DNA from: Stutzerimonas stutzeri
GTDB lineage: Bacteria; Pseudomonadota; Gammaproteobacteria; Pseudomonadales; Pseudomonadaceae
Assembly (NCBI RefSeq): GCF_024448895.1
Contig: NZ_JAMOIC010000002.1
Coordinates: 310,001 to 374,000, forward strand
Direction of reading: 5' to 3'
DNA: 64,000 bases
The notes below the pieces were generated by a model. The model had not been told where the DNA came from, searched no databases, and saw nothing but the letters and a program-made list of their open reading frames with translations. A program made the translations under genes and the position numbers. Shown piece after piece: positions 35,909 through 44,698 of the stretch. Every line of letters starts with the position of its first letter. The stretch's first letter is position 1.

Positions 35909-36988
35909 ATGGCTCTGAATACCGCTGAAGAACTGATCGAAGACATTCGCGCCGGCAAAATGGTCATCCTCATGGATGACGAAGACCGCGAGAACGAGGG
36001 CGACATCATCGTCGCCTCCGAATGCGTAACCGCCGAACACATCAATTTCATGGCCCGTTTCGCTCGTGGCCTGATCTGCATGCCAATGACTCGCGAGCGC
36101 TGCGAAACGCTGCAGCTGCCGCTGATGGCACCGCGAAACGGCTCCGGCTTTGGTACCAAATTCACCGTGTCCATCGAGGCTGCAGTCGGTGTGACCACCG
36201 GTATCTCTGCGGCTGATCGCGCGCGCACCGTGCAGGCAGCCGTGGCCAAGCATGCAGTTGCCGAAGACATCGTCAGCCCTGGTCACATCTTCCCGTTGAT
36301 GGCTCAGCCTGGTGGCGTTCTGGCGCGCGCAGGGCATACCGAAGCGGCTTGTGATCTGGCGCGTATGGGCGGTTTCGAGCCGTCCGGTGTGATCTGCGAG
36401 ATCATGAATGACGACGGCACCATGGCGCGTCGTCCGGAACTCGAGCTCTTCGCCGAACAGCACGGGCTGAAGATCGGCACCATCGCCGATTTGATCCACT
36501 ACCGCATGATCCACGAACGCACCGTCGAGCGGGTCTCCGAGCAGCCGTTGGAGACCGAGCTGGGGCAGTTCAATCTCGTCACCTACCGCGACGGCGTCGA
36601 AGACACCATTCACATGGCTTTGACCCGCGGCGAGATTTCACCGGAGCAGCCAACGTTGGTTCGCGTGCATAACATGGAGCCGCTGCGTGATCTGCTGATG
36701 GTCACTGTGCCCGGGCGCTGGAGTTTGCGTGCCGCGATGAGCGAAGTGGCCAAGGCCGGCAGTGGCGTGGTGCTGCTGCTGGGCAATCCGCTGACCGGCT
36801 CGCAATTGCTGGCGCAGCTCAACCGCCAGCTGTCGCCAAGCCCGGCTACTTACAGCACGGTTGGTGCAGGCTCGCAGATTCTTCGCGACCTCGGTGTGCG
36901 AAAGATGCGCCTGATGAGTTCGCCGATGAAGTTCAACGCGATATCCGGGTTTGACCTGGAAGTTGTAGAATACCTGCCCGCCGAATAA
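35909..36988 (+). CDS. ribBA: DHBP synthase with degenerate GTP cyclohydrolase II domain (RibBX)
   Basis: A 359-residue two-domain protein. Residues 1 to about 200 are an intact 3,4-dihydroxy-2-butanone 4-phosphate synthase (MDDEDRENEGD, GHIFPL, HTEAACDLAR). Residues about 205-359 are related to GTP cyclohydrolase II, but the zinc-binding Cys-x10-Cys-x-Cys cluster is absent: the aligned stretch HNMEPLRDLLMVTVPGRW has no cysteine. The second domain is therefore unlikely to have cyclohydrolase activity, the state called RibBX; a separate intact RibA is encoded at 40.4 kb. The ATG follows GAAGGAACGGCCAC. Confidence 0.92.
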   Translation: MALNTAEELIEDIRAGKMVILMDDEDRENEGDIIVASECVTAEHINFMARFARGLICMPMTRERCETLQLPLMAPRNGSGFGTKFTVSIEAAVGVTTGISAADRARTVQAAVAKHAVAEDIVSPGHIFPLMAQPGGVLARAGHTEAACDLARMGGFEPSGVICEIMNDDGTMARRPELELFAEQHGLKIGTIADLIHYRMIHERTVERVSEQPLETELGQFNLVTYRDGVEDTIHMALTRGEISPEQPTLVRVHNMEPLRDLLMVTVPGRWSLRAAMSEVAKAGSGVVLLLGNPLTGSQLLAQLNRQLSPSPATYSTVGAGSQILRDLGVRKMRLMSSPMKFNAISGFDLEVVEYLPAE

Positions 36989-36996
36989 AAGATGTC

Positions 36997-37031
36997 AGGG
37001 CGCCGCAACGCAACGCGGCGCCTTTGTTCTT
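36997..37031 (+). terminator. Hairpin with T-rich tail between ribBX and ribH
   Basis: GGCGCCGC (36999-37006) and GCGGCGCC (37015-37022) form a perfect eight-base stem followed by TTTGTTCTTT. It may partly terminate transcription from the FMN riboswitch and lower ribH-nusB read-through; ribH, nusB and thiL could then need an extra promoter. Confidence 0.75.
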
Positions 37032-37052
37032 TAAAGAGATGAGAAACCACCT

Positions 37053-37529
37053 ATGACACTGAAGACCATCGAAGGTACCTTCATCGCCCCTCAGGGCAAG
37101 TTCGCCCTGGTCGTTGGCCGCTTCAACAGCTTCGTTGTCGAAAGCCTGGTAAGCGGCGCCGTCGATGCGTTGGTACGCCACGGCATCCCGGAAGACGCCA
37201 TCACCATCATCCGCGCGCCGGGCGCCTTCGAGATTCCTCTGGTGGCGCAGAAAGTCGCTCAGCAGGGCGAGTACGACGCGATCATTGCCCTCGGCGCGGT
37301 CATCCGTGGTGGCACCCCGCACTTTGAATACGTCGCTGGCGAATGCACCAAGGGCCTGTCCCAGGTTTCCATGGAATTCGGCGTGCCGGTCGCCTTTGGT
37401 GTTCTGACCGTTGACTCCATCGAACAGGCAATCGAGCGCTCCGGTACCAAGGCCGGCAACAAGGGCGCCGAAGCCGCACTTTCCGCTCTGGAAATGGTGA
37501 GTCTGCTGGCGCAGCTGGAGGCCAAGTGA
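37053..37529 (+). CDS. ribH: 6,7-dimethyl-8-ribityllumazine synthase RibH
   Basis: A 158-residue lumazine synthase. Conserved blocks are VVGRFNSFV near the N terminus, [28 protein letters not shown] with the active-site His, and [16 protein letters not shown]. It condenses the DHBP and pyrimidine substrates made by RibBX/RibD/RibA. The stop overlaps the nusB start by four bases. Confidence 0.97.
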   Translation: MTLKTIEGTFIAPQGKFALVVGRFNSFVVESLVSGAVDALVRHGIPEDAITIIRAPGAFEIPLVAQKVAQQGEYDAIIALGAVIRGGTPHFEYVAGECTKGLSQVSMEFGVPVAFGVLTVDSIEQAIERSGTKAGNKGAEAALSALEMVSLLAQLEAK

Positions 37530-38011
37530 GCCTTAATCACGACGACAGTCAGGATGCTCCGCAGCCTAAAGCCAAGGGCAAGATCGCTACGCGCCGTGTC
37601 GCGCGGAGCTTGGCCATGCAGGCGCTGTATCAGTGGCACATGGCGGGTCAGAGCCTCAACGAAATCGAAGCGCAGTTTCGCGTCGACAACGATTTCTCCG
37701 GGGTAGACGGTAACTACTTTCACGAGCTGCTCACCGGCGTCGCGCGCGCGAAGACCGAGGTCGACGGTGCCATCGTGCCGAATCTCGATCGTCCGCTTGA
37801 AGAGCTCGACCCGGTTGAACTGGCGATTCTGCGGCTGTCGACCTATGAGTTGATGCACCGCATCGACGTGCCATATCGGGTGGTCATCAACGAAGGTATC
37901 GAGCTGGCCAAGGTATTCGGGGCCACTGACGGGCACAAGTTCGTCAATGGTGTGCTGGATAAGCTGGCCCCGAGCCTGCGCAGCGCTGAGGTCAGCGCAC
38001 ACAAGCGCTGA
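37526..38011 (+). CDS. nusB: Transcription antitermination factor NusB
   Basis: A 161-residue all-helical RNA-binding protein that works with NusE (S10) on boxA RNA. An Arg-rich N-terminal helix ([17 protein letters not shown]) and the C-terminal motif [30 protein letters not shown] are diagnostic. The start is a GTG overlapping the end of ribH, the usual ribH-nusB coupling in gammaproteobacteria. Confidence 0.97.
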   Translation: MSLNHDDSQDAPQPKAKGKIATRRVARSLAMQALYQWHMAGQSLNEIEAQFRVDNDFSGVDGNYFHELLTGVARAKTEVDGAIVPNLDRPLEELDPVELAILRLSTYELMHRIDVPYRVVINEGIELAKVFGATDGHKFVNGVLDKLAPSLRSAEVSAHKR

Positions 38012-38024
38012 TCTGTTCAGCCTG

Positions 38025-38984
38025 ATGGGTGAATTCGAGCTGATCCGCCAGTACTTCGCCGCCGCCGCTTGTGCCAGGGCTGGCGGCGATGTCGTGTTGG
38101 GCATAGGTGACGATTGCGCCTTGCTTGACGTGCCTGCGGGCGAACAGCTGGCGGTTTCGACCGACACCCTTGTCGCCGGTGTGCATTTCCCTGAGTCCTG
38201 TGATGCCTATCTGCTCGGTCAGCGCGCCTTGGCGGTGTCGACCAGCGATCTGGCGGGCATGGGTGCAACGCCCATCGGCTTCACCCTTGCCTTGACCATC
38301 CCTTCAGCGAACCCCGTCTGGCTGGCCGAGTTTGCACGTGGGCTGGATTCGATGGCGGCTGGGTGCAACATGCGTCTGATTGGCGGCGATACGACGCGCG
38401 GCCCTTTAAGCATGACCGTGACGGTATTCGGGCGCGTTCCCGTTGGGATGCCCCTGCGGCGTAGCGGTGCGCAACCCGGCGATCTCCTATGTGTTGGTGG
38501 CGCGCTTGGCGATGCTGCTGGCGCACTGCCTTTCGTATTGGGTGAGCGTGAGAGTGATAATGCCGAAGCCGCCGCGCTTCTTCGTCGTTACTGGTCGCCG
38601 CAACCCCAACTCGCGCTCGGTCAGGCGTTGCGCGGCAAGGCTACTGCGGCGCTGGATATATCCGATGGCCTGCTGGCTGACTGCGCGCACATCGCGGCCG
38701 CGTCGTCCGTTTCGCTGATCATCGAGCAGGCCCGGGTGCCGCTTTCGGCCAGCCTGCTTGCCTGCGTCGGTCCCGAGCAAGCGCTTCAGTGCGCCTTGAG
38801 CGGCGGAGATGACTACCTGCTGGCGTTCACCTTGCCTCCTGCGCATCTACCCGATCTGCTGGCCGACGGCTGGCCCGTCCAGGTCATCGGCCGAGTCGCT
38901 GAGGGCTTAGGTGTGCAGCTGCTCGATGCTGCCGGTGGCGTCGTGAACACTGCACGTGTTGGCTTCAACCATTTCAATGACTGA
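38025..38984 (+). CDS. thiL: Thiamine-monophosphate kinase ThiL
   Basis: A 319-residue ATP-dependent kinase that makes thiamine diphosphate. It begins GEFELIRQYF and contains GIGDDCALL, STDTLVAGVHF, TSDLAGMGATPIGFTLAL and LDISDGLLADC, all ThiL hallmarks. ATG 38025 is 14 bases after nusB; the frame extends back into nusB but that part has no similarity. Confidence 0.96.
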   Translation: MGEFELIRQYFAAAACARAGGDVVLGIGDDCALLDVPAGEQLAVSTDTLVAGVHFPESCDAYLLGQRALAVSTSDLAGMGATPIGFTLALTIPSANPVWLAEFARGLDSMAAGCNMRLIGGDTTRGPLSMTVTVFGRVPVGMPLRRSGAQPGDLLCVGGALGDAAGALPFVLGERESDNAEAAALLRRYWSPQPQLALGQALRGKATAALDISDGLLADCAHIAAASSVSLIIEQARVPLSASLLACVGPEQALQCALSGGDDYLLAFTLPPAHLPDLLADGWPVQVIGRVAEGLGVQLLDAAGGVVNTARVGFNHFND

Positions 38985-39023
38985 GCGACACATACCGCTT
39001 GGCAACGACTAGAGGACAGCCGT

Positions 39024-39524
39024 TTGAGCGACTCCCTACAACCAGCCACCGAATCCATGCCGGTGTCGGTATGGAGCAATCCCTGGCACAACCTGGCCTT
39101 CGGCTTTGGCTCCGGTACGCTGCCGAAAGCGCCGGGCACCTGGGGCTCCCTGGTGGCGCTTGCATTCGTGCCGCTGCTTCAGATGTTGCCGGGATGGAGC
39201 TATGCGGCGGTGATTGTCGCCAGCATGCTGTTCGGCATCTGGCTTTGCGGAAAGGTCGCCCAGGACCTCGGCGTGCACGACCACGAAGGCATCGTCTGGG
39301 ATGAGTTCGCCGGCATCTGGATAACGTTCTGGCTGGTGCCTGCCGGCTGGTACTGGCTGTTGCTCGGCTTTGCCGTGTTCCGCGTGCTGGATATCTTCAA
39401 GCCGTGGCCGATCAGTTGGGTCGACCGACACGTCCACGGCGGGCTGGGAATCATGCTCGATGACATCCTCGCCGGCTTTGCGGCCTGCGGGTTGATGCAT
39501 CTGGCCGTGTTCTGGCTGGGATGA
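39024..39524 (+). CDS. pgpA: Phosphatidylglycerophosphatase A PgpA
   Basis: A 166-residue inner-membrane phosphatase of phospholipid synthesis. It shows FGSGTLPKAPGTWGSL near residue 30, VHDHEGIVWDEFAGIW (the acidic catalytic block), and FRVLDIFKPWPISWVDR. The start codon appears to be TTG at 39024, about nine bases after AGAGGAC. It ends the rib-nusB-thiL-pgpA string. Confidence 0.93.
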   Translation: MSDSLQPATESMPVSVWSNPWHNLAFGFGSGTLPKAPGTWGSLVALAFVPLLQMLPGWSYAAVIVASMLFGIWLCGKVAQDLGVHDHEGIVWDEFAGIWITFWLVPAGWYWLLLGFAVFRVLDIFKPWPISWVDRHVHGGLGIMLDDILAGFAACGLMHLAVFWLG

Positions 39525-39641
39525 GGTTCGTCATCAGCCAGGGTGCAGACGGGACGCGCTGGCTGTGCGCCTGATCGCTGTATCTCCTCACGCCCTCGTG
39601 GAAGAATGCCGATCTCTCCCGTTTCAAGGAAGCCGCCCCTG

Positions 39642-40298
39642 ATGCGCACCGTTGCCCTGCTGCTCGCCGGCTCTCTCTTGTTGTCCTCGATTTTCTCAGC
39701 GCCCCTTTCGGCGGCGCCTCGCGTGCAGGTGGTCGGCCTGTTTCCAGGGGCCGTTGTGATGAATGTCGATGGTCAGCGCAAGCTGGTGCGCGTCGGCCAG
39801 GCTGGGCCAAGTGGTGTCGAGGTCGTCAGTGCTGATTCCACCGGTGCCGTGTTGCGGGTCGAGGGTGTCGAGCGGCGCTACGGACTGAGTCGCGAGCTGA
39901 GCACTGGCTTTGCCGAGCCCGAGCGTCGGCAGTTGAGCATCGCGCAGGGGCAAGGTGGGCACTATTGGGTGGCTGGCTCGATCAACGGGCAACCCGTACA
40001 GTTTCTCGTCGACACTGGCGCCACCTCGGTAGCCATCAACGAGATCCAGGCACGTCGCCTGGGGATCGATTATCGAGTCGATGGCCGGCAGATCGTGGTC
40101 GGCACGGCAAGTGGGACGGCAAAGGCCTGGCGGGTCAACCTCAATAGCGTCAAGGTCGGCGCCATTGATGTGCTAGGCGTCGAAGCCGTGGTGGTGGAAG
40201 GTAGTTCGCCCACTGAAGCCTTGCTTGGCATGAGCTTTTTGGGTCGTGTCAGCTGGCGCGAGGATCAAGGCGTATTAAAGCTCGAGTCGAAAATATAA
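39642..40298 (+). CDS. Clan AA retropepsin-like aspartic protease, exported
   Basis: A 218-residue protein with a signal peptide (MRTVALLLAGSLLLSSIF ... SAAP) and a retropepsin fold: the active-site motif FLVDTGATSVAI lies near residue 117, and LLGMSFLGRV near the end is the second conserved block. It matches the TIGR02281 type. The target is unknown. The ATG 39642 is preceded by CAAGGAAGC; a longer frame to 39543 lacks the leader logic. Confidence 0.83.
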   Translation: MRTVALLLAGSLLLSSIFSAPLSAAPRVQVVGLFPGAVVMNVDGQRKLVRVGQAGPSGVEVVSADSTGAVLRVEGVERRYGLSRELSTGFAEPERRQLSIAQGQGGHYWVAGSINGQPVQFLVDTGATSVAINEIQARRLGIDYRVDGRQIVVGTASGTAKAWRVNLNSVKVGAIDVLGVEAVVVEGSSPTEALLGMSFLGRVSWREDQGVLKLESKI

Positions 40299-40368
40299 GA
40301 GCAGCTACGGGCTTCAAGCTTCAGGGGTGAGCTTGACCGCTTCTGATCTACAACCATGACACCGACTC

Positions 40369-40389
40369 GCTTGCAGCTTGCAGCTTGCA
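40369..40389. repeat. 3 x 7-bp tandem repeat upstream of ribA
   Basis: GCTTGCA is repeated three times exactly at 40369-40389. TACAAT (40398-40403) shortly downstream resembles a -10 box, and the TTGCAG words of the repeat could act as -35 elements, although the spacings (14 or 21) are not ideal. The array lies in the ribA promoter region. Confidence 0.75.
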
Positions 40390-40434
40390 GTAGCTGTTAC
40401 AATATCCGCTTTTCTGCCTTCTGGAGTCTCTCCG

Positions 40435-41052
40435 GTGTCTGTCGTGTTCGTCGCCGCTTCCAAACTGCCGACACCGTTCGGCGTGTTCACCATGCATGGT
40501 TTTCTCGACCAGGACACTGGCAAGGAGCATGTCGTATTGACCCTCGGTGACGTGGCTGACGGCAAGCCTGTTCTGGGTCGACTGCACTCCGAGTGCCTGA
40601 CCGGCGACGCGCTGTTCAGCTTGCGCTGCGATTGCGGCTTCCAGTTGGAAGCGGCGCTGCGCGCAATATCCGAAGAAGGTCGTGGCGCGTTGCTCTACCT
40701 GCGGCAGGAAGGGCGAGGCATTGGCCTGCTGAACAAGATTCGCGCTTATGAGCTGCAGGATGGCGGTGCCGATACCGTCGAGGCCAACGAGCGCCTCGGC
40801 TTCGCGCCGGACATGCGGGATTACGCGATCTGTCTGCCGATGCTTGAGCATCTGGGCATCGCCGAGATCAAGCTGATGACCAACAATCCACGCAAGGTCA
40901 AGGCACTGCAAGGCTTTGGCATCCGTGTCGCGGAGCGCATGCCGCTGGAAATAGCCCATAACCCGCACAACCAGAAATACCTCGCCACCAAGGCTGGCAA
41001 GCTTGGTCATATGCTCGGCGAAATCCACCAGGGCGAAGCCGAGCAATCGTGA
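40435..41052 (+). CDS. ribA: GTP cyclohydrolase II RibA
   Basis: A 205-residue enzyme opening the imidazole ring of GTP, the first riboflavin step. The zinc cluster is complete: [17 protein letters not shown] holds the three cysteines, and [17 protein letters not shown] is the substrate/catalytic block. GTG 40435 is the start (GGAG nine bases upstream, in CTGGAGTCTCTCCG). It supplies the activity missing from RibBX. It is followed, with a four-base overlap, by a small membrane protein and then btuF. Confidence 0.95.
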   Translation: MSVVFVAASKLPTPFGVFTMHGFLDQDTGKEHVVLTLGDVADGKPVLGRLHSECLTGDALFSLRCDCGFQLEAALRAISEEGRGALLYLRQEGRGIGLLNKIRAYELQDGGADTVEANERLGFAPDMRDYAICLPMLEHLGIAEIKLMTNNPRKVKALQGFGIRVAERMPLEIAHNPHNQKYLATKAGKLGHMLGEIHQGEAEQS

Positions 41053-41468
41053 ACCGAGCCACCGCCCGCCGCCAGCTGTCGCGGGATGGCTGGTTGATGT
41101 TGCTGTTGATCCTCATGCCGGTACTTGTGACTGGTCAGCTTCCCCGGCTGACTGGCGACATTGGCGATAGCCTCGCATTCCCCTTGTTCTTTGCGGGCCT
41201 GGGCCTGCTTTTTCTCAGCCTGCCTCGCTTCACTGCATACAAACATGCGCTCATTCACACCGAGAAGGCCTTCGGCGGTGACACTGAGCCCACGGCGTGG
41301 GCTGCATTGCGCAAGACCCGTCTGCGTGCTCTGCGCATCGCCGGATTGCCCGCCTGGGTTGCCGCGCTAGGCGCACCGCTCGGTCTGGAGCCTGTTGGCC
41401 AGTTGCTGCTGGTCTGCGGCAGCCTGACATTGCTCGTGCTGTATCGCGTTCCTCGTCAGTTGCAGTGA
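41049..41468 (+). CDS. Small membrane protein between ribA and btuF
   Basis: A 139-residue protein with four hydrophobic segments, at about residues 14-31, 42-58, 98-113 and 118-134, and a cytoplasmic-looking loop (residues 59-93). I do not recognise a family. The GTG start overlaps the ribA stop, and its TGA overlaps the btuF ATG, so it is translationally coupled to both. A role with B12 or flavin handling is possible from position only. Confidence 0.7.
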   Translation: MNRATARRQLSRDGWLMLLLILMPVLVTGQLPRLTGDIGDSLAFPLFFAGLGLLFLSLPRFTAYKHALIHTEKAFGGDTEPTAWAALRKTRLRALRIAGLPAWVAALGAPLGLEPVGQLLLVCGSLTLLVLYRVPRQLQ

Positions 41469-42289
41469 TGCGCCCCCTCCTGATTTGTCTTCTGCTAACG
41501 GCCTCGTCGTTGCTGTCTGCGTCCGAGCGAGTCGTCAGTCTGGCGCCCTCGCTTAGCGAAATCATGCTCGAGCTGGAAGCTGTCGAGATATTGGTCGGCG
41601 TGCTCGATGGCGGCGAACGACCTGCGCCGCTGGTGGATATCCCTTCGGTTGGCCGTATCGGTCAGCTGGAGATGGAAAGCCTGCTGGCTTTGCAGCCCAC
41701 GCTGGTATTGCTCTGGCCGGACAGCATCACCCGTGCGCAGCGCGATCAGATCGCGCAGTTCGGCATACAGGTGCTGGTGGTTGAGCCTGAATCCTTGACG
41801 CAATTGGCCGCGCAGTTCGCGATAATCGGGCAGCGTGTCGGTCGGGAAGAGCAGGGGCGCAGGCTCAAGAGGCAGTTCGGGAAGGGCCTGGAGCGGTTGC
41901 GCCATCAATACCGTCGCGAGCAGCCGCTGTCGGTGTTCTACCAGATATGGAATCGGCCGCTATACACGCTGGGCGGTCGACAGATCATCAGCGATGCCAT
42001 CGAGGTGTGCGGCGGACGCAATGTCTTCGCCGATCTTCAGTTGCCGGCACCGCAGGTCAGCATTGAGTCAGTGCTGTCGCGCAATCCTGAAGTGATTCTG
42101 GCGGGCAGTGGCGCGCAGTTGGCCGAATGGAAAGCCTGGCCGCAGCTCTCAGCGGTACGCAATGGCTATCTGTGGGAGATCCCGGACAAGGGGCTGGAGC
42201 GCCCGAGCTTCCAGATGCTTGCAGCAATCGGGAAGCTCTGCGAGGTGATGGGAGAGGCGGCGCCCGAAGGCGCACCGAGTCGGCCTTAG
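41468..42289 (+). CDS. btuF: Cobalamin-binding periplasmic protein BtuF-like
   Basis: A 273-residue exported class III solute-binding protein. The signal peptide is [19 protein letters not shown], followed by ERVVSLAPSLSEIMLELEA and DIPSVGRIGQLEMESLLALQPTLVL, typical of BtuF/FhuD-like proteins. Later blocks are YQIWNRPLYTLGGRQIISDAIE and PDKGLERPSFQMLAA. It converges on btuB with a four-base overlap, supporting a role in B12 capture. No btuCD genes are in the window. Confidence 0.87.
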   Translation: MRPLLICLLLTASSLLSASERVVSLAPSLSEIMLELEAVEILVGVLDGGERPAPLVDIPSVGRIGQLEMESLLALQPTLVLLWPDSITRAQRDQIAQFGIQVLVVEPESLTQLAAQFAIIGQRVGREEQGRRLKRQFGKGLERLRHQYRREQPLSVFYQIWNRPLYTLGGRQIISDAIEVCGGRNVFADLQLPAPQVSIESVLSRNPEVILAGSGAQLAEWKAWPQLSAVRNGYLWEIPDKGLERPSFQMLAAIGKLCEVMGEAAPEGAPSRP

Positions 42290-44178
42290 ATAGAGGGCGT
42301 CCAGGTTACGGCGAGCGATGCGGTCCGGCCCTCGGTGTTGTAACCGTAGCGCCCTGAGCCGTACGTTGCCTCGGCGTGGTCCTTGTCGAACAGGTTGTTC
42401 AACTTGGCTTCCAGTTTGACTTCATGACTCGCCTGCCAACCGCCGCGTAGGCCTACCAGCCCATAACCGCCCAATGCGACTGAATTGGCTGCGTTATCGT
42501 AGCGTCCGCTGACGGCGCGCCAGTTGCCGCCAAACGAGAAGTTTCCGAATTGGCGATCCAGATCCATGCTAAGAGTGCGTTTGGCGCGGCGAGGCAGGGT
42601 GTGGCCGCTGTCGCGATCCCGTGGATCGATCAGCCCGAGCGCCAGTTGAGCTTGCCAGCCGAACAGTTGCTCGGTCAGTGCAGCTTCGAAGCCATTGATG
42701 CGGGCTGTCTGGACGTTGTAGGGCTGCCAGCCAGTACTGATATCCGAGACGATTGCGTCCTTGATATCGGTGCGATAGAGCGATAGCTCCAGCGATCCGC
42801 TTTCGCTGTAACGACTACGCCATTGCATTTCGTAACTGCGCGAGTGCTCGGGCGACAAGTCCGGGTTCGCGCTTGAGTAACAAGTGCCAAAAAAACACTC
42901 GTCCGGATAGTAGAGATCGTTGAACGTCGGGGCGCGGAATCCTTCGCTGTAGGAAAAAACCAGATCGTTGCGGGCATCCAGAGGCACCGTCAGGGCGCCG
43001 TTCCAGCTGTTTTCGCTCCCATACTGCTGGTTCTTGTCATGGCGTATGCCTAGCTCGGTAGAGAAACGGCTGCCGGTGTAGCGATGCTGAACGAAACCGG
43101 CGTGGTTCCACCGCGAGTCCTCTACAAAGTCCGTGGTGCTGTGTAAGCGGTCTTCATACCAATCCGCGCCCAATGTGAGCTCATGAGCGGGCGCCAGGGA
43201 TACCGTGTTTATCCAGCTGGCCGAGTCACGATAGGTGCTGAAGCTGTAGAACATGTCAGGGCTGGCGTCCGCCATATCGTTTCCGGTATCGCGCTTGTCT
43301 TCGCTGTGGCCTAGTTCGAAGCGACTGGCCCAACGATCGCTAATGGTCAGATTGACGAAACTGGAGATTGAGCTGAGTTGAAAGTCGGTGCTCGGCTGAG
43401 ACGGACCGAATACGTCGTCGTACTCGACCTGTCCGCGCTGATCCAGCGCGCTGAGACCTGCTTCCATGTGTTCGCTGAAACGATGACCCAGATTGAAGCT
43501 CAACGCGCGATTGCGGTAGGCGTCGTCATCACGATTAAGGCTGTCACCGTGGCGGGTCACGTCAATCCCAGCCGTTTCAGCGAGTGAGGCGGCCAGGTTG
43601 ACACGGGTCTGATCATCTCCGCCGGACAGTGCGAGGCTTCGCTCGAACGTGGAATGACTGCCAGCGCCGATGCGCATGCGCGGAGCCAGGCCGGTCCCGC
43701 TGCCTTGACGGGTGAATATCTGCACCACGCCGCCTATCGCATCGGAGCCGTATAGCGCGGACCGCGCGCCTCTAACGACTTCCACCCGCTCGATATGGTC
43801 CGGGTTGATGAATTCGATGCTGCTTGTACCGCTGGAGGCCGCAGCAATCCGCTGACCGTCCACCAAGACAAGTGTTTGCCCGCTCGCAGTGCCGCGGACA
43901 AGAATACTGGTGAGGCTACCAGCGCCCCCGGTGCGAACGACGCTTACACCCGGTACGCGCTCGAGCAGCTCGGCGACAGAGTGCACCTGAAGACGGTCGA
44001 TGTCTGAGCGCGTGAATACTGTGGTCGCGGCGGCAGTCTCAGTTCGTAGCTGCGGCACACGGTTGGCCGACACGACAGTATCGTTGAGTTGCAGCGTGTC
44101 AGCGCCATCAGGCATTTGGGCGTATGCAGAAAGGCCGGGCATGAACACGACGGCCAACGCAAGACGGGACAATTTCAT
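42286..44178 (-). CDS. btuB: TonB-dependent vitamin B12 receptor BtuB
   Basis: A 630-residue outer-membrane receptor: signal peptide to about residue 22, a TonB-box-like DTVVSANR, a plug domain (VAELLERVPGVSVVRTGGAGS, SILVRGTASGQTLVLVDGQRI, IERVEVVRGARSALYGSDAIGG) and a 22-strand barrel ending in an aromatic-rich ATYGSGRYGYN region and SLAVTWTPSI. The start is ATG 44178 (MKLSRLAL) or ATG 44187. A cobalamin riboswitch upstream and the neighbouring btuF confirm the ligand. Confidence 0.93.
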   Translation of the reverse strand: MKLSRLALAVVFMPGLSAYAQMPDGADTLQLNDTVVSANRVPQLRTETAAATTVFTRSDIDRLQVHSVAELLERVPGVSVVRTGGAGSLTSILVRGTASGQTLVLVDGQRIAAASSGTSSIEFINPDHIERVEVVRGARSALYGSDAIGGVVQIFTRQGSGTGLAPRMRIGAGSHSTFERSLALSGGDDQTRVNLAASLAETAGIDVTRHGDSLNRDDDAYRNRALSFNLGHRFSEHMEAGLSALDQRGQVEYDDVFGPSQPSTDFQLSSISSFVNLTISDRWASRFELGHSEDKRDTGNDMADASPDMFYSFSTYRDSASWINTVSLAPAHELTLGADWYEDRLHSTTDFVEDSRWNHAGFVQHRYTGSRFSTELGIRHDKNQQYGSENSWNGALTVPLDARNDLVFSYSEGFRAPTFNDLYYPDECFFGTCYSSANPDLSPEHSRSYEMQWRSRYSESGSLELSLYRTDIKDAIVSDISTGWQPYNVQTARINGFEAALTEQLFGWQAQLALGLIDPRDRDSGHTLPRRAKRTLSMDLDRQFGNFSFGGNWRAVSGRYDNAANSVALGGYGLVGLRGGWQASHEVKLEAKLNNLFDKDHAEATYGSGRYGYNTEGRTASLAVTWTPSI

Positions 44179-44285
44179 CAGGATCAATCCTCAAAAGATC
44201 AGCACTTTTGAGGAGGGCAGGAACAAACGCGGAATGACGAACATCAGCGCTTGACGGTGCTGCCCTCCGCAACACCAGTCGAATC

Positions 44286-44465
44286 CGTCAGGCCGGTCTC
44301 CGGGCTCTCGACGCGCACCTCGCTCGCCTTCCCGTGCGTTGGCACAGTGGCATTGAGCAGGCGGTGGTCCGAAGACCACGGTCGATTACCGTTGCGGGGG
44401 CAGCGCCGGGTTTGCTCATCGAGCGCACCGGCTTCCCGTTTAATGCGGACCTTGCGGTCGAGCAC
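44286..44465 (-). promoter_or_regulatory. Cobalamin riboswitch upstream of btuB
   Basis: On the minus strand the leader has AACGGGAAG, GCCCCCGCAACGGTAAT (complement of about 44387-44403), GCCACTGTGCC, CGGGAAGGC and GAGCCCGGAGACCGGCC ending near 44290. The last box differs from the other three (GAGCC[A/C]GGAGACC[T/G]GCC) but keeps the pairing. It lies about 110 bases before the btuB ATG. Confidence 0.92.
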
Positions 44466-44698
44466 ACCTGGGCGGATAAGAAAATCGCGCGAACCTTACG
44501 GGCTGCGTAGGCGAAAGACAAGCAACTGCCAGGCGTCTGGGTGCCGCAGGTCATTGCTTGGGGATTCGCGTGGCGCTGCGCTGGCGTGAACCCCGGAGAG
44601 CCGGATTGGCCCCAAACGAGGCCAGTTCCCGACAGAGACTCTGGTGCGCTAACGTTTGCCGTCAGATCGGCGCGGGCGGATTTCGCGCCGATCTGATA
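44466..44698. other. Gap between btuB leader and dxs, with strong hairpin
   Basis: No gene is supported. The stretch must carry the btuB promoter. At its right end, CAGATCGGCGCG (44663-44674) pairs perfectly with CGCGCCGATCTG (44684-44695), a 12-base stem starting three bases from the dxs stop. No T-run follows on either strand, so it may stabilise the dxs mRNA 3' end or act as a weak terminator. Confidence 0.6.
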
